In this document: positions 24,320 through 34,460 of the stretch, piece by piece
Layout: each line of letters starts with the position of its first letter
Numbering within the stretch: position 1 is the stretch's first letter
Assembly (NCBI RefSeq): GCF_008704935.1
Contig: NZ_CP023692.1
Location: forward strand, 2,985,001 to 3,049,000
DNA length: 64,000 nt
DNA from: Streptomyces vinaceus
GTDB lineage: Bacteria; Actinomycetota; Actinomycetes; Streptomycetales; Streptomycetaceae
Reading direction: 5' to 3'
Program-made: the position numbers and the translations under genes
Notes under the pieces: generated by a model
Told to the model about the DNA's origin: nothing
Seen by the model: only the letters and a program-made list of their open reading frames with translations
Databases searched by the model: none

Positions 24320-25183
24320 GTGCTCCTTGGGATGGTTTGCGCGCTCGGTGCGGCGGTCTGTTTCGGTACGGCTTCGGTACTGCAGGCGATGGCCGCGCGG
24401 GCGGCGGAGCCGGGGACGGGGTCCGGGGTGGATCCGGCGCTGCTGCTGCGGGCGGCCCGGCAGTGGCGGTACGTGGCGGGCCTGGGGCTGGACGCGGCCG
24501 GGTTCGTCCTGCAGATCGTGGCGCTGCTGCACGTCCCGATCTACACGGTGTCCGCGGCGCTGGCGGCGAGCCTCGCGGTGACGGCGGTGGTCTCGGCGCG
24601 GCTGCTGCACGTACGGCTGAGCCGGGCCGAGTGGGGCGCGGTGGGGGTGGTGTGCGCGGGGCTGGCGATGCTGGGGCTGGCGTCGGGCGAGGAGGGCTCG
24701 GGGACCGGGTCGTTCGCGCTGGAGCTGGGGCTGCTGGTGGTGGCGGGGCTGGTGCTGCTGGTGGGGATGGTGGCCGGCGGGCTCCCGGACCGTTCGCGGG
24801 CGCTGGTGCTGGGTCTGGCCTCGGGTACGGGGTTCGGGGTGGTGGAGGTGGCGGTCCGCCTCATCGGAGACGTCTCGCTCGCGGCGTTCGCGAACCCGGC
24901 GCTGTACGCCCTGCTGCTGGGCGGGGGCGCGGCGTTCCTGCTGCTGACCTCGGCGCTCCAGCGCGGCTCGGTGACGGCGGCCACGGCGGGCATGGTGATC
25001 GGCGAGACGATCGGTCCGGCGGTGGTGGGGGTGGTCTGGCTCGGCGACCGCACCCGCGAGGGCCTGACCTGGCTGGCCGTCCTCGGCTTCGCGGTCGCGG
25101 TGGCCGGAGCCCTGGCACTTGCCCGCTTCGGCGAACCGCCGCGGACCGCCCCGGCCGGCGCCCCCGGCCCCACCGGGGCCTGA
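24320..25183 (+). CDS. DMT-type (EamA-like) membrane protein
   Basis: This 287-residue membrane protein has about nine to ten helices and the small-residue patterns of drug/metabolite transporters (GMVCALGAAVCFGTASVLQA, LAVTAVVSARLLHVRLS, GMVIGETIGPAVVGVVWLGD). The C-terminal tail is Pro/Ala-rich. GTG 24320 starts the frame with no strong ribosome site. It is divergent from the lipoprotein gene (85 bp). The transported substrate, if any, is unknown. Confidence 0.82.
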   Translation: MLLGMVCALGAAVCFGTASVLQAMAARAAEPGTGSGVDPALLLRAARQWRYVAGLGLDAAGFVLQIVALLHVPIYTVSAALAASLAVTAVVSARLLHVRLSRAEWGAVGVVCAGLAMLGLASGEEGSGTGSFALELGLLVVAGLVLLVGMVAGGLPDRSRALVLGLASGTGFGVVEVAVRLIGDVSLAAFANPALYALLLGGGAAFLLLTSALQRGSVTAATAGMVIGETIGPAVVGVVWLGDRTREGLTWLAVLGFAVAVAGALALARFGEPPRTAPAGAPGPTGA

Positions 25184-25194
25184 CCGGCGCGGAC

Positions 25195-26646
25195 TTACGG
25201 CAGAGCGGCCAGCAGGGCGGTCAGCGTCGCCGACCAGGCGCTCGACGGCGGGGTGCCGTAGCCCACCACCAGGGCCTCCCGGCGCGCGAGGCGGGCGTCC
25301 GGGTGGGCGAAGAAGGACAGCGGCACCACCGCCAGGTCCTGCCAGGCGGCGGAGCGCAGGGCCGCGGCCTCGGTCCCCGCCGGCAGGTCCAGCACCGCGT
25401 GCAGGCCCGCCGCGATGCCCGACACCGCCACGCGGCCGGAGACGGCCGCGACCAGCTCGTCCCGGCGCCGCCGGTAGCGCAGCCGCATCCCGCGCACGTG
25501 CCGGTCGTACGCCCCCGACCTGATGAACTCGGCGAGCGTCAGCTGGTCCACCGCGCTCGACGTCCAGTCGGTCCGCCCCTTCGCCGCGACGACCTCGTCC
25601 AGCAGCCCCGGCGGCACCACCATCCACCCCATCCGCAGCCCCGGGGCGAGCGACTTGCTCGCCGTACCGAGGTAGACCACCCGGTCCGGGTCCAGGCCCT
25701 GCAACGCGCCCACCGACTGGCCGTCGTAGCGGAACTCCCCGTCGTAGTCGTCCTCCACGATGATCCCGCCCGTGCTCCGGGCCCAGTCGACCGCCGCCGC
25801 CCGGCGGGCCGGGGTCAGCGCCGCCCCGGTGGGGAACTGGTGCGCGGGCGTCAGCAGCACCGCCCCGGCGCCCGCGCCCACCGGCCCCGGCAGGTCCTCC
25901 GTGCGCGCCCCCGCGTCGTCCACCGCCAGCGGCCGGGTCCGCAGCCCTGCCTGCGCCAGCGCATCCCGGTGGTGGTGGAGGCCGTACCCCTCCACCACCA
26001 CGTCCTTCACCCGGCGCGCCCGCAGCACTCCCGCCAGCAGCATCAGCGCGTGCGCGAACCCCGCGCACAGCACGATCCGCTCGGGGTCCGCGTACACCCC
26101 GCGCGCCCGCGCCAGGTATCCGGCGAGTGCCTCGCGCAGCTCCACCCGGCCGCGCGCGTCGACCGCGTACCCGAAGGCCTCGTTCGGCGCCTGCGCCAGC
26201 GCTCGCCGGGCCGCCGTCAGCCAGGCGGCGCGCGGGAAGGCGCCCAGGTCCGGGGTGCCGGGCACCAGGCTGTACGAATGCCGCCGCGGCGCGGGGTGGC
26301 GGACCCGGGCGGAGCCCGCCGGCCGCAGCGGGCGGGCCCGCTCCGCGACCCGGGTGCCCGAGCCCTGGCGGGCCGTCAGCCAGCCCTCGGCGACGAGCTC
26401 GGCGTACGCCTCCGCGACCGTGTTCCGCGCGATCCCGAGGTCCGCGGCGAACGTGCGCGAGGACGGCAGCCGGGTCCCGGGCGCCAGCCGTCCGCTGCGC
26501 GCGGCCTCGCGCAGCGCGTCGACCAGCCCGGCGCGCAGGCCGCGCCCGGCGGAAAGGTCCAGGTGCAGGTCAGCACCGAAACCGGAACCGGGCCCGCCGA
26601 CCGCTTCCGCTGCCACGTCTTCGGAAATGGCCCAAGGATCCGTCAT
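25195..26646 (-). CDS. MocR-family regulator (GntR HTH fused to aminotransferase-like domain)
   Basis: This 483-residue protein has a winged-helix GntR domain at about 30-100 (LVDALREAARSGRLAPGTRL, TFAADLGIARNTVAEAYAEL, EGWLTARQGSGTRV). A PLP-aminotransferase-fold domain follows: FGYAVDARGRVELREALAGY, VVEGYGLHHHRDAL, IIVEDDYDGEFRYDG and YLGTASKSLAPGLRMGW with the PLP lysine. The domain order is PdxR/MocR type. It is divergent from an AhpD-like gene across only 47 bp, which contain a TATGGACCATA palindrome. That gene and itself are the likely targets. Confidence 0.92.
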   Translation of the reverse strand: MTDPWAISEDVAAEAVGGPGSGFGADLHLDLSAGRGLRAGLVDALREAARSGRLAPGTRLPSSRTFAADLGIARNTVAEAYAELVAEGWLTARQGSGTRVAERARPLRPAGSARVRHPAPRRHSYSLVPGTPDLGAFPRAAWLTAARRALAQAPNEAFGYAVDARGRVELREALAGYLARARGVYADPERIVLCAGFAHALMLLAGVLRARRVKDVVVEGYGLHHHRDALAQAGLRTRPLAVDDAGARTEDLPGPVGAGAGAVLLTPAHQFPTGAALTPARRAAAVDWARSTGGIIVEDDYDGEFRYDGQSVGALQGLDPDRVVYLGTASKSLAPGLRMGWMVVPPGLLDEVVAAKGRTDWTSSAVDQLTLAEFIRSGAYDRHVRGMRLRYRRRRDELVAAVSGRVAVSGIAAGLHAVLDLPAGTEAAALRSAAWQDLAVVPLSFFAHPDARLARREALVVGYGTPPSSAWSATLTALLAALP

Positions 26647-26649
26647 GGA

Positions 26650-26660
26650 TATGGACCATA
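26650..26660. promoter_or_regulatory. Candidate MocR operator TATGGACCATA
   Basis: A perfect odd palindrome lies next to the regulator's start codon in the 47-bp divergent gap. TGGACC recurs as a direct repeat at 26687-26692, exactly 35 bp away. Direct repeats near a palindrome are typical of MocR sites. Confidence 0.5.
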
Positions 26661-26693
26661 CGGGCGGGCCGCCTGCTTCCTAAAGTTGGACCC

Positions 26694-27197
26694 ATGACCA
26701 CCACGTACGAAGACACCACCGCACACGCACCCGAGCACACCCCCCGCATGGGCTGGGCCAAGCACGCACCCGAGGTCTACAAGGCGATCGTCGCTCTGGA
26801 GATGGCCGCGAGGAAGGGCCTGGACCCGGCCCTGGTCGAACTGGTCAAGATCCGCGCCTCGCAGCTCAACCACTGCGCGTTCTGCCTGGACATGCACACG
26901 AAGGACGCCATCGCCGCCGGCGAGAGCGTCGAGCGGATCGTCCAGCTCAGCGCCCTGGAGGAATCGCGCCACTTCTACACCGAGAAGGAAGTGGCCGCCC
27001 TCGAACTGACCGAGGCCGTGACCGTCCTGACCGAGGGATTCGTTCCCGACGAGGTGTACGAGAAGGCCGCGAAGCACTTCGAGGAGAAGGAGCTGTCCCA
27101 CCTGATCGCCATCATCGCGACGATCAACGTCTGGAACCGCTTCGCGGTCACCACGCGCATGGTCCCGGGCCACTACACCCCGGGCATGTTCAAGTAG
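26694..27197 (+). CDS. AhpD-like carboxymuconolactone decarboxylase-family protein
   Basis: This 167-residue protein has the alkylhydroperoxidase core motif ExxxxxCxxCxxxH, as ELVKIRASQLNHCAFCLDMH. It probably acts as a thiol-dependent peroxidase or reductase. ATG 26694 is just after a TGGACC repeat. It is divergent from the MocR regulator, which suggests direct control. No ahpC is adjacent. Confidence 0.9.
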   Translation: MTTTYEDTTAHAPEHTPRMGWAKHAPEVYKAIVALEMAARKGLDPALVELVKIRASQLNHCAFCLDMHTKDAIAAGESVERIVQLSALEESRHFYTEKEVAALELTEAVTVLTEGFVPDEVYEKAAKHFEEKELSHLIAIIATINVWNRFAVTTRMVPGHYTPGMFK

Positions 27198-27215
27198 GCA
27201 CCGCGCCGGTCCGCG

Positions 27216-27853
27216 TCACTCCGGCCGGAACGAGCCCAGGGCCGCCGCCATGCGCGTGCGGACGGCCTTGGCCTCGGCGGCCGGGCCGACGCCCAGGAGC
27301 ACCCAGCGGCTGCCGTCGGAAGCGACGGTCAGCCGCCCGACGGCGTGCGCGGTCCCGTTCGTCTCCCCGTCGGGGATCTCGTACACGATCTCGCAGCCGG
27401 TGGTGTCCTTCGCGCCGAGCGAGATCCGCAGGTAGCCGTCCCGGGAGCTCAGCCCCTTGGAGTCCTCGACCAAGACCTCGCACGGGTCGCCGGAGCCGCC
27501 GGTGACCCGGTAGACCTGGAGCAGGCTGCCCCGGCCCCGGGCCGGTCGGAACACCGTGCCTACCGCGGTCCCGCTCTCGGACGTACTGAGCTGCCAGTCG
27601 TCCGGCACCGCGACCCGGAAGCCCGGTCCGGCGCTGTGCAGCACCTTGTGCGCAGGGCGCGCAGGGCGTGGGCGAGGACGCGGGAGGCGTCGAACCCGTA
27701 GGAGGGCGGGGGAAACCGCTCCTCGTGGACGTACAGCTCCTCGATCACCCGGTCGCGGTAGGCCGGATCGAGGTAGGTACCGGCGCACAGCAGGCGTCCC
27801 GCCTCTGTTGCCACCGGGTCCACGGGGGCCCTGCCGTCGGATGTGCCGCTCAC
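27216..27853 (-). pseudogene. Frameshifted hypothetical gene
   Basis: A coding-looking frame starts at ATG 27853 (VDPVATEAGRLLCAGTYLDP, then YRDRVIEELYVHEERFPPPS and DASRVLAHALRALR). Near 27650-27670 the good coding signal jumps to another frame, which continues as AHKVLHSAGPGFRVAVPDDW, then GTAVGTVFRPARGRGSLLQV, and ends GSFRPE. Each frame outside its half looks like Arg-rich shadow translation. GCGCAGGGC occurs twice at the junction. This is a frameshift, an internal deletion joining two parts, or a sequencing error. The N-terminal type is usually followed by membrane helices, which are missing. Confidence 0.65.
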
Positions 27854-27924
27854 GGGTGCTCCTCGCTCGGGAGGAGGGCAACCGTACGGCGCGGGGGGTA
27901 CCCGGAACAGGGCGCTTCACGCCA

Positions 27925-27954
27925 AAAGGCCCCGGCGCGTACGCCGGGGCCTTT
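27925..27954 (-). terminator. Terminator of mdh
   Basis: A perfect 13-bp stem AAAGGCCCCGGCG (27925-27937) pairs with 27942-27954 around a 4-base loop. On the minus strand it ends in TTTT, 60 bases past the mdh stop. Confidence 0.85.
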
Positions 27955-28013
27955 CAGGTGGTGCGGGACCGGATCGGCCGGTCCCGGTACCGGGACCGGG
28001 CGACCGGAACGGA

Positions 28014-29252
<1,239 letters not shown>

Positions 29253-29287
29253 TCAGGTACGTCAGGCACGCCGGGGCGTCGGGGACC

Positions 29288-29797
29288 TCAGCGGACGGTG
29301 AAGCGGACCGCGCTCTCCAGGAACGGGATGTGCAACAACGGGTGCGGCTCCATCACCAGCGCGAGCAGCGTGATCGCCACGCCCAGCAGCCCGTACGTGA
29401 CCATGTCGGTGAAGCGGGAGCGCACCGCGAGCATGCCCACCTGGGGCAGGACCCGCCGCAGCACGGAGGCGGCGATCAGGGCCACGCCGATGACCAGGCA
29501 GCCGCCCCGGGGGTGGTTCAGCGCGGTCAGGAGCAGCCCGACCGCGGTCGCGCCGAGCACGCTGAGCATCGGCCACTGCCGGGCCGCGAGGGCGTCGCCG
29601 GGCGCGGCGCGGCCGTGGCCCTCGGGGCGAGCGGTGTCCTTGGTGATGGAGGGGAAGCGACGCGATTTCGCGGCCTCACGGGCGGCGGCCCCGGCCTCAG
29701 CGGCGGGCTCGGCCCCGGCCGCGCTCCCGGTGCCGGGCTCGGGCTCGGTGCCGGGCTCGGCGCCGGTCCCCGCCTCCGCTTCGTGCTCAGCCCGCAC
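29288..29797 (-). CDS. DUF3017 membrane protein
   Basis: This 169-residue protein has a Glu/Gly/Pro-rich N-terminal 60 residues, then three transmembrane helices ([57 protein letters not shown]). DUF3017 genes regularly follow folD in Streptomyces. GTG 29797 overlaps the end of folD by 11 bases, so the genes are coupled. No function is assigned. Confidence 0.87.
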   Translation of the reverse strand: MRAEHEAEAGTGAEPGTEPEPGTGSAAGAEPAAEAGAAAREAAKSRRFPSITKDTARPEGHGRAAPGDALAARQWPMLSVLGATAVGLLLTALNHPRGGCLVIGVALIAASVLRRVLPQVGMLAVRSRFTDMVTYGLLGVAITLLALVMEPHPLLHIPFLESAVRFTVR

Positions 29798-30650
29798 TGT
29801 TCGACGTCCGTTCCGCCGCCTCGACGACGTTCACGAGCAGCTGCGCCCGCGTCATGGGGCCGACACCGCCCGGGTTCGGGGAGATCCAGCCGGCCACCTC
29901 GGCGACGCCCGGGTGCACGTCTCCGACGATCTTGCCGTTCTCGTCGCGGCTGACGCCGACGTCCAGCACGGCCGCGCCGGGCTTCACGTCCTCCGGCTTG
30001 ACCAGGTGCGGGACGCCGGCGGCCGCGACGACGATGTCCGCCTGGCGCAACTGGGCCGCCAGGTCACGGGTGCCGGTGTGGCACAGGGTGACCGTCGCGT
30101 TCTCCGACTTGCGGGTCAGCAGCAGACCCATGGAGCGCCCGACGGTGATGCCGCGGCCCAGGAGCACCACGTGCGCGCCGTCGATCTCGATGCCGTGGTG
30201 CCGCAGCAGCTGGACGATCCCGTACGGGGTGCAGGGCAGCGGGCCCGGCTCGTTCAGCACCAGCCGCCCCAGGGACATCGGGTGCAGGCCGTCGGCGTCC
30301 TTGGCCGGGTCCATCAGCTCCAGGACCCGATTGGTGTCGATGCCCTTGGGGAGCGGGAGTTGGACGATGTAGCCGGTGCACTCCGGGTTCGCGTTGAGTT
30401 CCCGTACGACCGCCTCGATGTCCTCCTGGGAGGCCGTCGCGGGCAGTTCGCGCTGGATGGACGCGATGCCGACCTCGGCGCAGTCCTTGTGCTTGCCGTT
30501 GACGTACCAGCGGCTGCCCGGGTCGTCGCCGACCAGCAGGGTGCCGAGGCCAGGGGTGATCCCCCGGGCCTTGAGCGCCGCCACGCGGGCGGTCAGTTCG
30601 GACTTGATCGCGGCGGCGGTGGCCTTGCCATCGAGAATCTGGGCGGTCAT
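29787..30650 (-). CDS. folD: Methylenetetrahydrofolate dehydrogenase / methenyltetrahydrofolate cyclohydrolase
   Basis: This 287-residue bifunctional enzyme makes 10-formyl-THF for purine synthesis from 5,10-methylene-THF. The catalytic [14 protein letters not shown] (YxxxK) is near residue 50. Other marks are [40 protein letters not shown] and the C-terminal [18 protein letters not shown] 30650 is preceded by GGGAGG. No clear riboswitch is upstream, unlike glyA. Confidence 0.96.
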   Translation of the reverse strand: MTAQILDGKATAAAIKSELTARVAALKARGITPGLGTLLVGDDPGSRWYVNGKHKDCAEVGIASIQRELPATASQEDIEAVVRELNANPECTGYIVQLPLPKGIDTNRVLELMDPAKDADGLHPMSLGRLVLNEPGPLPCTPYGIVQLLRHHGIEIDGAHVVLLGRGITVGRSMGLLLTRKSENATVTLCHTGTRDLAAQLRQADIVVAAAGVPHLVKPEDVKPGAAVLDVGVSRDENGKIVGDVHPGVAEVAGWISPNPGGVGPMTRAQLLVNVVEAAERTSNSAG

Positions 30651-30757
30651 GGACCCATCCTCCCGGATGGAGCGGCTTCGCATCCAGTCGCGGGGCCCGG
30701 TCGGCGCCCGTCCGGCGTCCGGCCGAGCGCATTGTCACAGGCTTGACCCGTTCATTG

Positions 30758-30774
30758 CACTTGCACAACAAGTG
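30758..30774. promoter_or_regulatory. Inverted repeat CACTTG-CACAA-CAAGTG in the folD divergent region
   Basis: Perfect 6-bp half-sites with a 5-base spacer lie in the 280-bp gap between folD and the divergent membrane-protein gene. A TTGACC at 30743-30748 precedes it on the plus strand. It may be an operator; the regulator is unknown. Confidence 0.35.
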
Positions 30775-30930
30775 ACCGCCCGAATGCGCCACCGCTGGAC
30801 AACTCCGGCCCGGGCGGACCACGATGACGGCAATGAGTGCCGCGGGCAGTGCCGGGGGGCGGACCGCAAACGCAGTGATTCCTCCGTGCGTGCCGTGCGT
30901 CCCCGCACTTCCACGGAGGAACACCCCAAG

Positions 30931-31617
30931 ATGAGTTTCGGCGACCCGAACAACCCGTACGGGCAGCAGCCGCCGGCCCCGCAGGGCCAGCCCGGCTACG
31001 GCTACCCGCAGCAGGCCCCGCAGGGCGTCCCCCAGCAGGGCTACGGATACCCGCAGCAGCAGGGCCAGCCCGGCTACGGCTACCCGAACCAGGCGTACCC
31101 GGCGGGCCCCGGCGGCTACTCGGGCGCCCAGATGCCCATGCCCGGCGGGGTGAAGGCCGCCCGCGTCATCCTGTTCATCGTCGGCGGCCTCCAGGTCCTG
31201 GGCGGCATCGTCGTCCTGCTCGGCGGGGCGCTGTTCGCCTCCGTGTTCGCGGGCTCCTCCAGTTCCTCGGAGTACGGCTCCTCGGCGAGCGACGCGGGCG
31301 CGCTCGCGGGCGGGGTGATCGTCGCCGCCGGCGTCTTCGCCCTGGCCCTGGCGCTGTGGCCGATCCTGACCGCCGCCAAGCTGGGCAAGGGGCGCGGCGG
31401 GGTCCGGGTCTCCGGCATCATCTACGGATCGCTGATGACCCTCTTCTCCGGGGTCAGCCTGATCATCAACCTCGCTGCGCTCGGCAGCGACACGACGGCG
31501 GGCGCCGTCGTGTTCTCGCTGATCCTGGCCCTGATCCAGTTCGGCCTGGCCCTGTGGGTCCTCGTCGGCCTGGCGAACTCGGCCGCCGGCGCGTACTTCC
31601 GCCGCCCCCAGTACTAG
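30931..31617 (+). CDS. Gln/Pro/Tyr-rich tetraspan membrane protein
   Basis: This 228-residue protein has an N-terminal 65-residue domain of QQGYGYPQQ-like repeats and four transmembrane helices (VILFIVGGLQVLGGIVVLLG, GGVIVAAGVFALALALWPIL, IIYGSLMTLFSGVSLIINLA, VFSLILALIQFGLALWVLVG). A Ser-rich loop, SSSSSEYGSS, separates helices 1 and 2. ATG 30931 has GGAGGA upstream at a long spacing. Such proteins are frequent in Streptomyces; role unknown. A MITE-like repeat begins 4 bases after the stop. Confidence 0.85.
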   Translation: MSFGDPNNPYGQQPPAPQGQPGYGYPQQAPQGVPQQGYGYPQQQGQPGYGYPNQAYPAGPGGYSGAQMPMPGGVKAARVILFIVGGLQVLGGIVVLLGGALFASVFAGSSSSSEYGSSASDAGALAGGVIVAAGVFALALALWPILTAAKLGKGRGGVRVSGIIYGSLMTLFSGVSLIINLAALGSDTTAGAVVFSLILALIQFGLALWVLVGLANSAAGAYFRRPQY

Positions 31618-31620
31618 GGA

Positions 31621-31814
31621 GTGTCGTCAAAGTGGCGTCGGCCGCCCGTCAGGGCGGTGGTCGGCGGGGTCTGGTGCGTGCGATCGCAAGGCGGAGGAGG
31701 GAATCGACGCGGTGGGGGCACCTCCCAGCGGTAGCTGGGGGACGTCGGTGACCGACGACAACGCGGCGAGCGTGCGTGCCAGACCCCGCCGACCAGACGG
31801 GACTTTGACGACAC
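31621..31814. mobile_element. MITE-like palindromic element, 194 bp
   Basis: It starts GTGTCGTCAAAGT (31621-31633) and ends with the exact inverse ACTTTGACGACAC (31802-31814). Further inside, GGCGGGGTCTGG pairs with CCAGACCCCGCC, so most of it can fold back. The centre carries GGTGGGGGCACCTCCCAGC and GGTAGCTGGGGGA, a motif I recall as common in Streptomyces genomes. It holds no credible protein gene. It is a non-autonomous transposon-type repeat, probably mobilised by an IS with matching ends. No target duplication was found by eye. Confidence 0.75.
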
Positions 31815-31880
31815 GACCCAGGCCGCGCCTTTCGGATCGTGGCGGCCCGGGGCGCCGGGCCGCCACGGCGACGGCCTGCG

Positions 31881-31925
31881 CACGGCGAAGGCCGCCACCC
31901 GTCGCGGGTGGCGGCCTTCGCCGTG
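31881..31925 (-). terminator. Terminator of purN-purH
   Basis: A perfect 20-bp stem (31881-31900 with 31906-31925) has a 5-base loop GTCGC, 14 bases past the purH stop. It could also stop read-through from the plus strand. Confidence 0.85.
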
Positions 31926-31938
31926 CTCGGGGTCCGGC

Positions 31939-33528
31939 TCAGTGGAAGAAGTGCCGGGTCCCGGTGAAGTACATGGTCACGCCGGCCGCCTTCGCGGCCT
32001 CGACGACCTGCTCGTCACGGACCGAACCGCCCGGCTGGACCACGGCCTTGATGCCGGCGGCGGTCAGGATCTCCAGCCCGTCCGGGAACGGGAAGAAGGC
32101 GTCGGAGGCGGCGTACGAGCCCTGCGCGCGCTCGGCGCCCGCCCGCTCGACGGCCAGCTTCGCCGAGTCGACGCGGTTGACCTGGCCCATGCCGACGCCG
32201 ACCGAGGCGCCGTCCTTGGCGAGCAGGATCGCGTTGGACTTGACGGCGCGGCAGGCCTTCCACGCGAAGGCGAGCTCGGCGAGTTCCTCGGCGGAGAGGG
32301 CGTCGCCGGTGGCGAGGGTCCAGTTGGCCGGGTCGTCGCCTTCGGCCTGGAAGAGGTCGGACTGCTGGAGCAGCGCGCCGCCGGAGATCGGCTTCAGGTC
32401 GCCCGGCTGGTGCGGGGTGCCGTCGACCTTGAGGACGCGGATGTTCTTCTTCTTGGCCAGGATCTCGACCGCGCCGTCCTCGTACGAGGGGGCGGCGATG
32501 ACCTCGGTGAAGATCTCCGCGACCTGCTCGGCGAGCTCGACGGTCACCGGGCGGTTGACGGCGATGACGCCGCCGAAGGCCGACAGCGGGTCACAGGCGT
32601 GCGCCTTGCGGTGCGCGGCGGCGACGTCCGCGCCGACGGCGATGCCGCACGGGTTGGCGTGCTTGATGATCGCGACGCAGGGCTCGTCGTGGTCGTACGC
32701 GGCGCGGCGGGCGGCCTCGGTGTCCACGTAGTTGTTGAAGGACATCTCCTTGCCGTGCAGCTGCTCGGCGTTGGCGAGCCCGCCCGGCTGACCGTCCGTG
32801 TAGAGCGCGGCGGCCTGGTGCGGGTTCTCGCCGTAGCGGAGGGTGGACTTGCGGTCCCAGGCGCCGGCCAGGAACTCGGGGAGCACGGCCTCCGGCTCCG
32901 GGGCGTACGCGTTCGTGAACCAGGAGGCCACGGCGACGTCGTAGGCGGCGGTGTGCTGGAAGGCCTCGGCTGCCAGACGCTTGCGCGCGGTGAGGTCGAA
33001 GCCGCCGCCCTGGGCCGCGGCGAGGACGTCGGCGTAGCGGGCGGGGCTGGTGACGACGGCGACCGACGGGTGGTTCTTGGCGGCGGCGCGGACCATGGAC
33101 GGGCCGCCGATGTCGATCTGCTCGACGCACTCGTCGGGGGTGGCGCCGGAGGCGACGGTCTCCCGGAACGGGTAGAGGTTGACGATCACCAGGTCGAACG
33201 GCTCGATGCCGAGCTCGGTGAGCTGGTCGCGGTGGTCCTCCAGGCGCAGGTCGGCGAGGATGCCGGCGTGCACGCGCGGGTGCAGGGTCTTGACCCGGCC
33301 GTCCAGGCACTCGGGGAAGCCGGTGAGCTCCTCGACCTTGGTGACGGGCACGCCGGCCGCGGCGATCTTGGAGGCGGTGGAGCCCGTCGAGACGAGCGCG
33401 ACGCCCGCCTCGTGCAGGCCGCGGGCCAGCTCCTCCAGTCCCGTCTTGTCGTAGACACTGACGAGCGCGCGCCGGATCGGTCGCTTCGACGAGCTCGACG
33501 AGGTGGTGCTGCTCTCTACGGCGGTCAC
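31939..33528 (-). CDS. purH: Bifunctional AICAR transformylase / IMP cyclohydrolase
   Basis: This 529-residue enzyme performs the last two steps of IMP synthesis. The N-terminal cyclohydrolase domain starts [20 protein letters not shown] and includes [14 protein letters not shown] and [18 protein letters not shown]. The transformylase half has [50 protein letters not shown] and the ending [12 protein letters not shown] 33528 overlaps the purN stop by 4 bases (GTGA). It is co-transcribed with purN. Confidence 0.97.
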   Translation of the reverse strand: MTAVESSTTSSSSSKRPIRRALVSVYDKTGLEELARGLHEAGVALVSTGSTASKIAAAGVPVTKVEELTGFPECLDGRVKTLHPRVHAGILADLRLEDHRDQLTELGIEPFDLVIVNLYPFRETVASGATPDECVEQIDIGGPSMVRAAAKNHPSVAVVTSPARYADVLAAAQGGGFDLTARKRLAAEAFQHTAAYDVAVASWFTNAYAPEPEAVLPEFLAGAWDRKSTLRYGENPHQAAALYTDGQPGGLANAEQLHGKEMSFNNYVDTEAARRAAYDHDEPCVAIIKHANPCGIAVGADVAAAHRKAHACDPLSAFGGVIAVNRPVTVELAEQVAEIFTEVIAAPSYEDGAVEILAKKKNIRVLKVDGTPHQPGDLKPISGGALLQQSDLFQAEGDDPANWTLATGDALSAEELAELAFAWKACRAVKSNAILLAKDGASVGVGMGQVNRVDSAKLAVERAGAERAQGSYAASDAFFPFPDGLEILTAAGIKAVVQPGGSVRDEQVVEAAKAAGVTMYFTGTRHFFH

Positions 33529-34148
33529 TGGATTGTTACCTTTCGTCCCTCAATGCGGTAGCCGTGCCGGGCCAGGCGCCCCACGACGTCGACGAGCAGC
33601 TGGCGCTCGACTTCCTTGATGCGCTCGTGCAGAGCGGATTCGTCGTCCCCGTCCCGGACCTCGACCACACCCTGGGCGATGATCGGACCGGTGTCCACGC
33701 CCGCGTCCACGAAGTGGACCGTGCAGCCGGTGACCTTCGCGCCGTAGGCGAGGGCGTCCCGTACTCCGTGGGCGCCCGGGAAGGCCGGGAGGAGGGCGGG
33801 GTGCGTGTTGACGAAGCGGCCGCCGAAACGGCCGATGAACGAGGCCCCGACGATCTTCATGAACCCGGCGGACACGACGAGGTCCGGCGCGTGGGCCGCG
33901 GTCGCCTCGGTGAGGGCGGCGTCCCACTCCTCACGGGTCGCGTACGCCTTGACCGGGCACACGAAGGTGGGGATCCCCGCCTTCTCGGCCCGCTCCAGGC
34001 CGGCGATGTTCTCGCGGTCGGCCCCCACGGCGACGACTTCGGCGCCGAAGCCCTCGGCTCCGCCGGGGTGGGCGTCGATGGCGTCGAGCAGGGCCTGGAG
34101 GTTGGTGCCGGAACCGGAGACCAGCACGACCAGGCGGGAGGCGGCCAT
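33525..34148 (-). CDS. purN: Phosphoribosylglycinamide formyltransferase
   Basis: This 207-residue enzyme transfers the formyl group of 10-formyl-THF to GAR in purine synthesis. It has [17 protein letters not shown] near the N-terminus, [10 protein letters not shown], the catalytic [19 protein letters not shown] and [23 protein letters not shown] 34148. It is first in the purN-purH pair. The 312 bp upstream separate it from a divergent membrane-protein gene. Confidence 0.96.
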   Translation of the reverse strand: MAASRLVVLVSGSGTNLQALLDAIDAHPGGAEGFGAEVVAVGADRENIAGLERAEKAGIPTFVCPVKAYATREEWDAALTEATAAHAPDLVVSAGFMKIVGASFIGRFGGRFVNTHPALLPAFPGAHGVRDALAYGAKVTGCTVHFVDAGVDTGPIIAQGVVEVRDGDDESALHERIKEVERQLLVDVVGRLARHGYRIEGRKVTIQ

Positions 34149-34460
34149 GGGAGGCCCTTTCTGCGGGAATGCGTCCATACGTACGTCACGTACTGCCGAA
34201 CATCTTGTGTGATCAGACGAAAGCAGGGTGCACGTGAATACGGGTGACCCTACGAAGCCGCCGACCGCCTGCAACGATACCGGCACACCGCACGGCCCCC
34301 GAGGGACGGGGGGACGGGCGAGGGGTAGCGTCTGGCATACAAGCCGCATACGGCGCGGTACGCACTGCCGTGCCGCACGTCAACAGCCCTTCGACGCACG
34401 CCGCTCGCGAGGCCCGCGACGTCCTCGGACGTCCACGACACAGGGGAAGTAACGCACTCG
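34149..34460. other. Divergent intergenic region, purN / membrane protein
   Basis: This 312-bp region holds no supported gene. Next to purN it contains ATACGTACGTCACGTACTG (34177-34195), with overlapping TACGTA- and ACGT-type palindromes, a plausible operator. No riboswitch was recognised on the purN side. Confidence 0.45.

Noticed and set aside
21529..26697. Very long open frame of about 1,700 codons on the plus strand
   Set aside because: It is a G+C-driven shadow across rocD, the YgiC-like gene and the MocR gene, rich in Arg/Gly/Ala without domains.
30651..30740. Possible second ZTP riboswitch before folD
   Set aside because: The minus-strand leader has GCGACTGG and CCGGGAG with possible P1 pairing GGGCCC/GGGTCC, but the P3 element with CGCCTGGGC is missing and the fold would overlap the start codon.
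31621..31814. Small protein genes inside the palindromic element
   Set aside because: The frames run in all directions across the inverted repeat, lack ribosome sites and show no domain.
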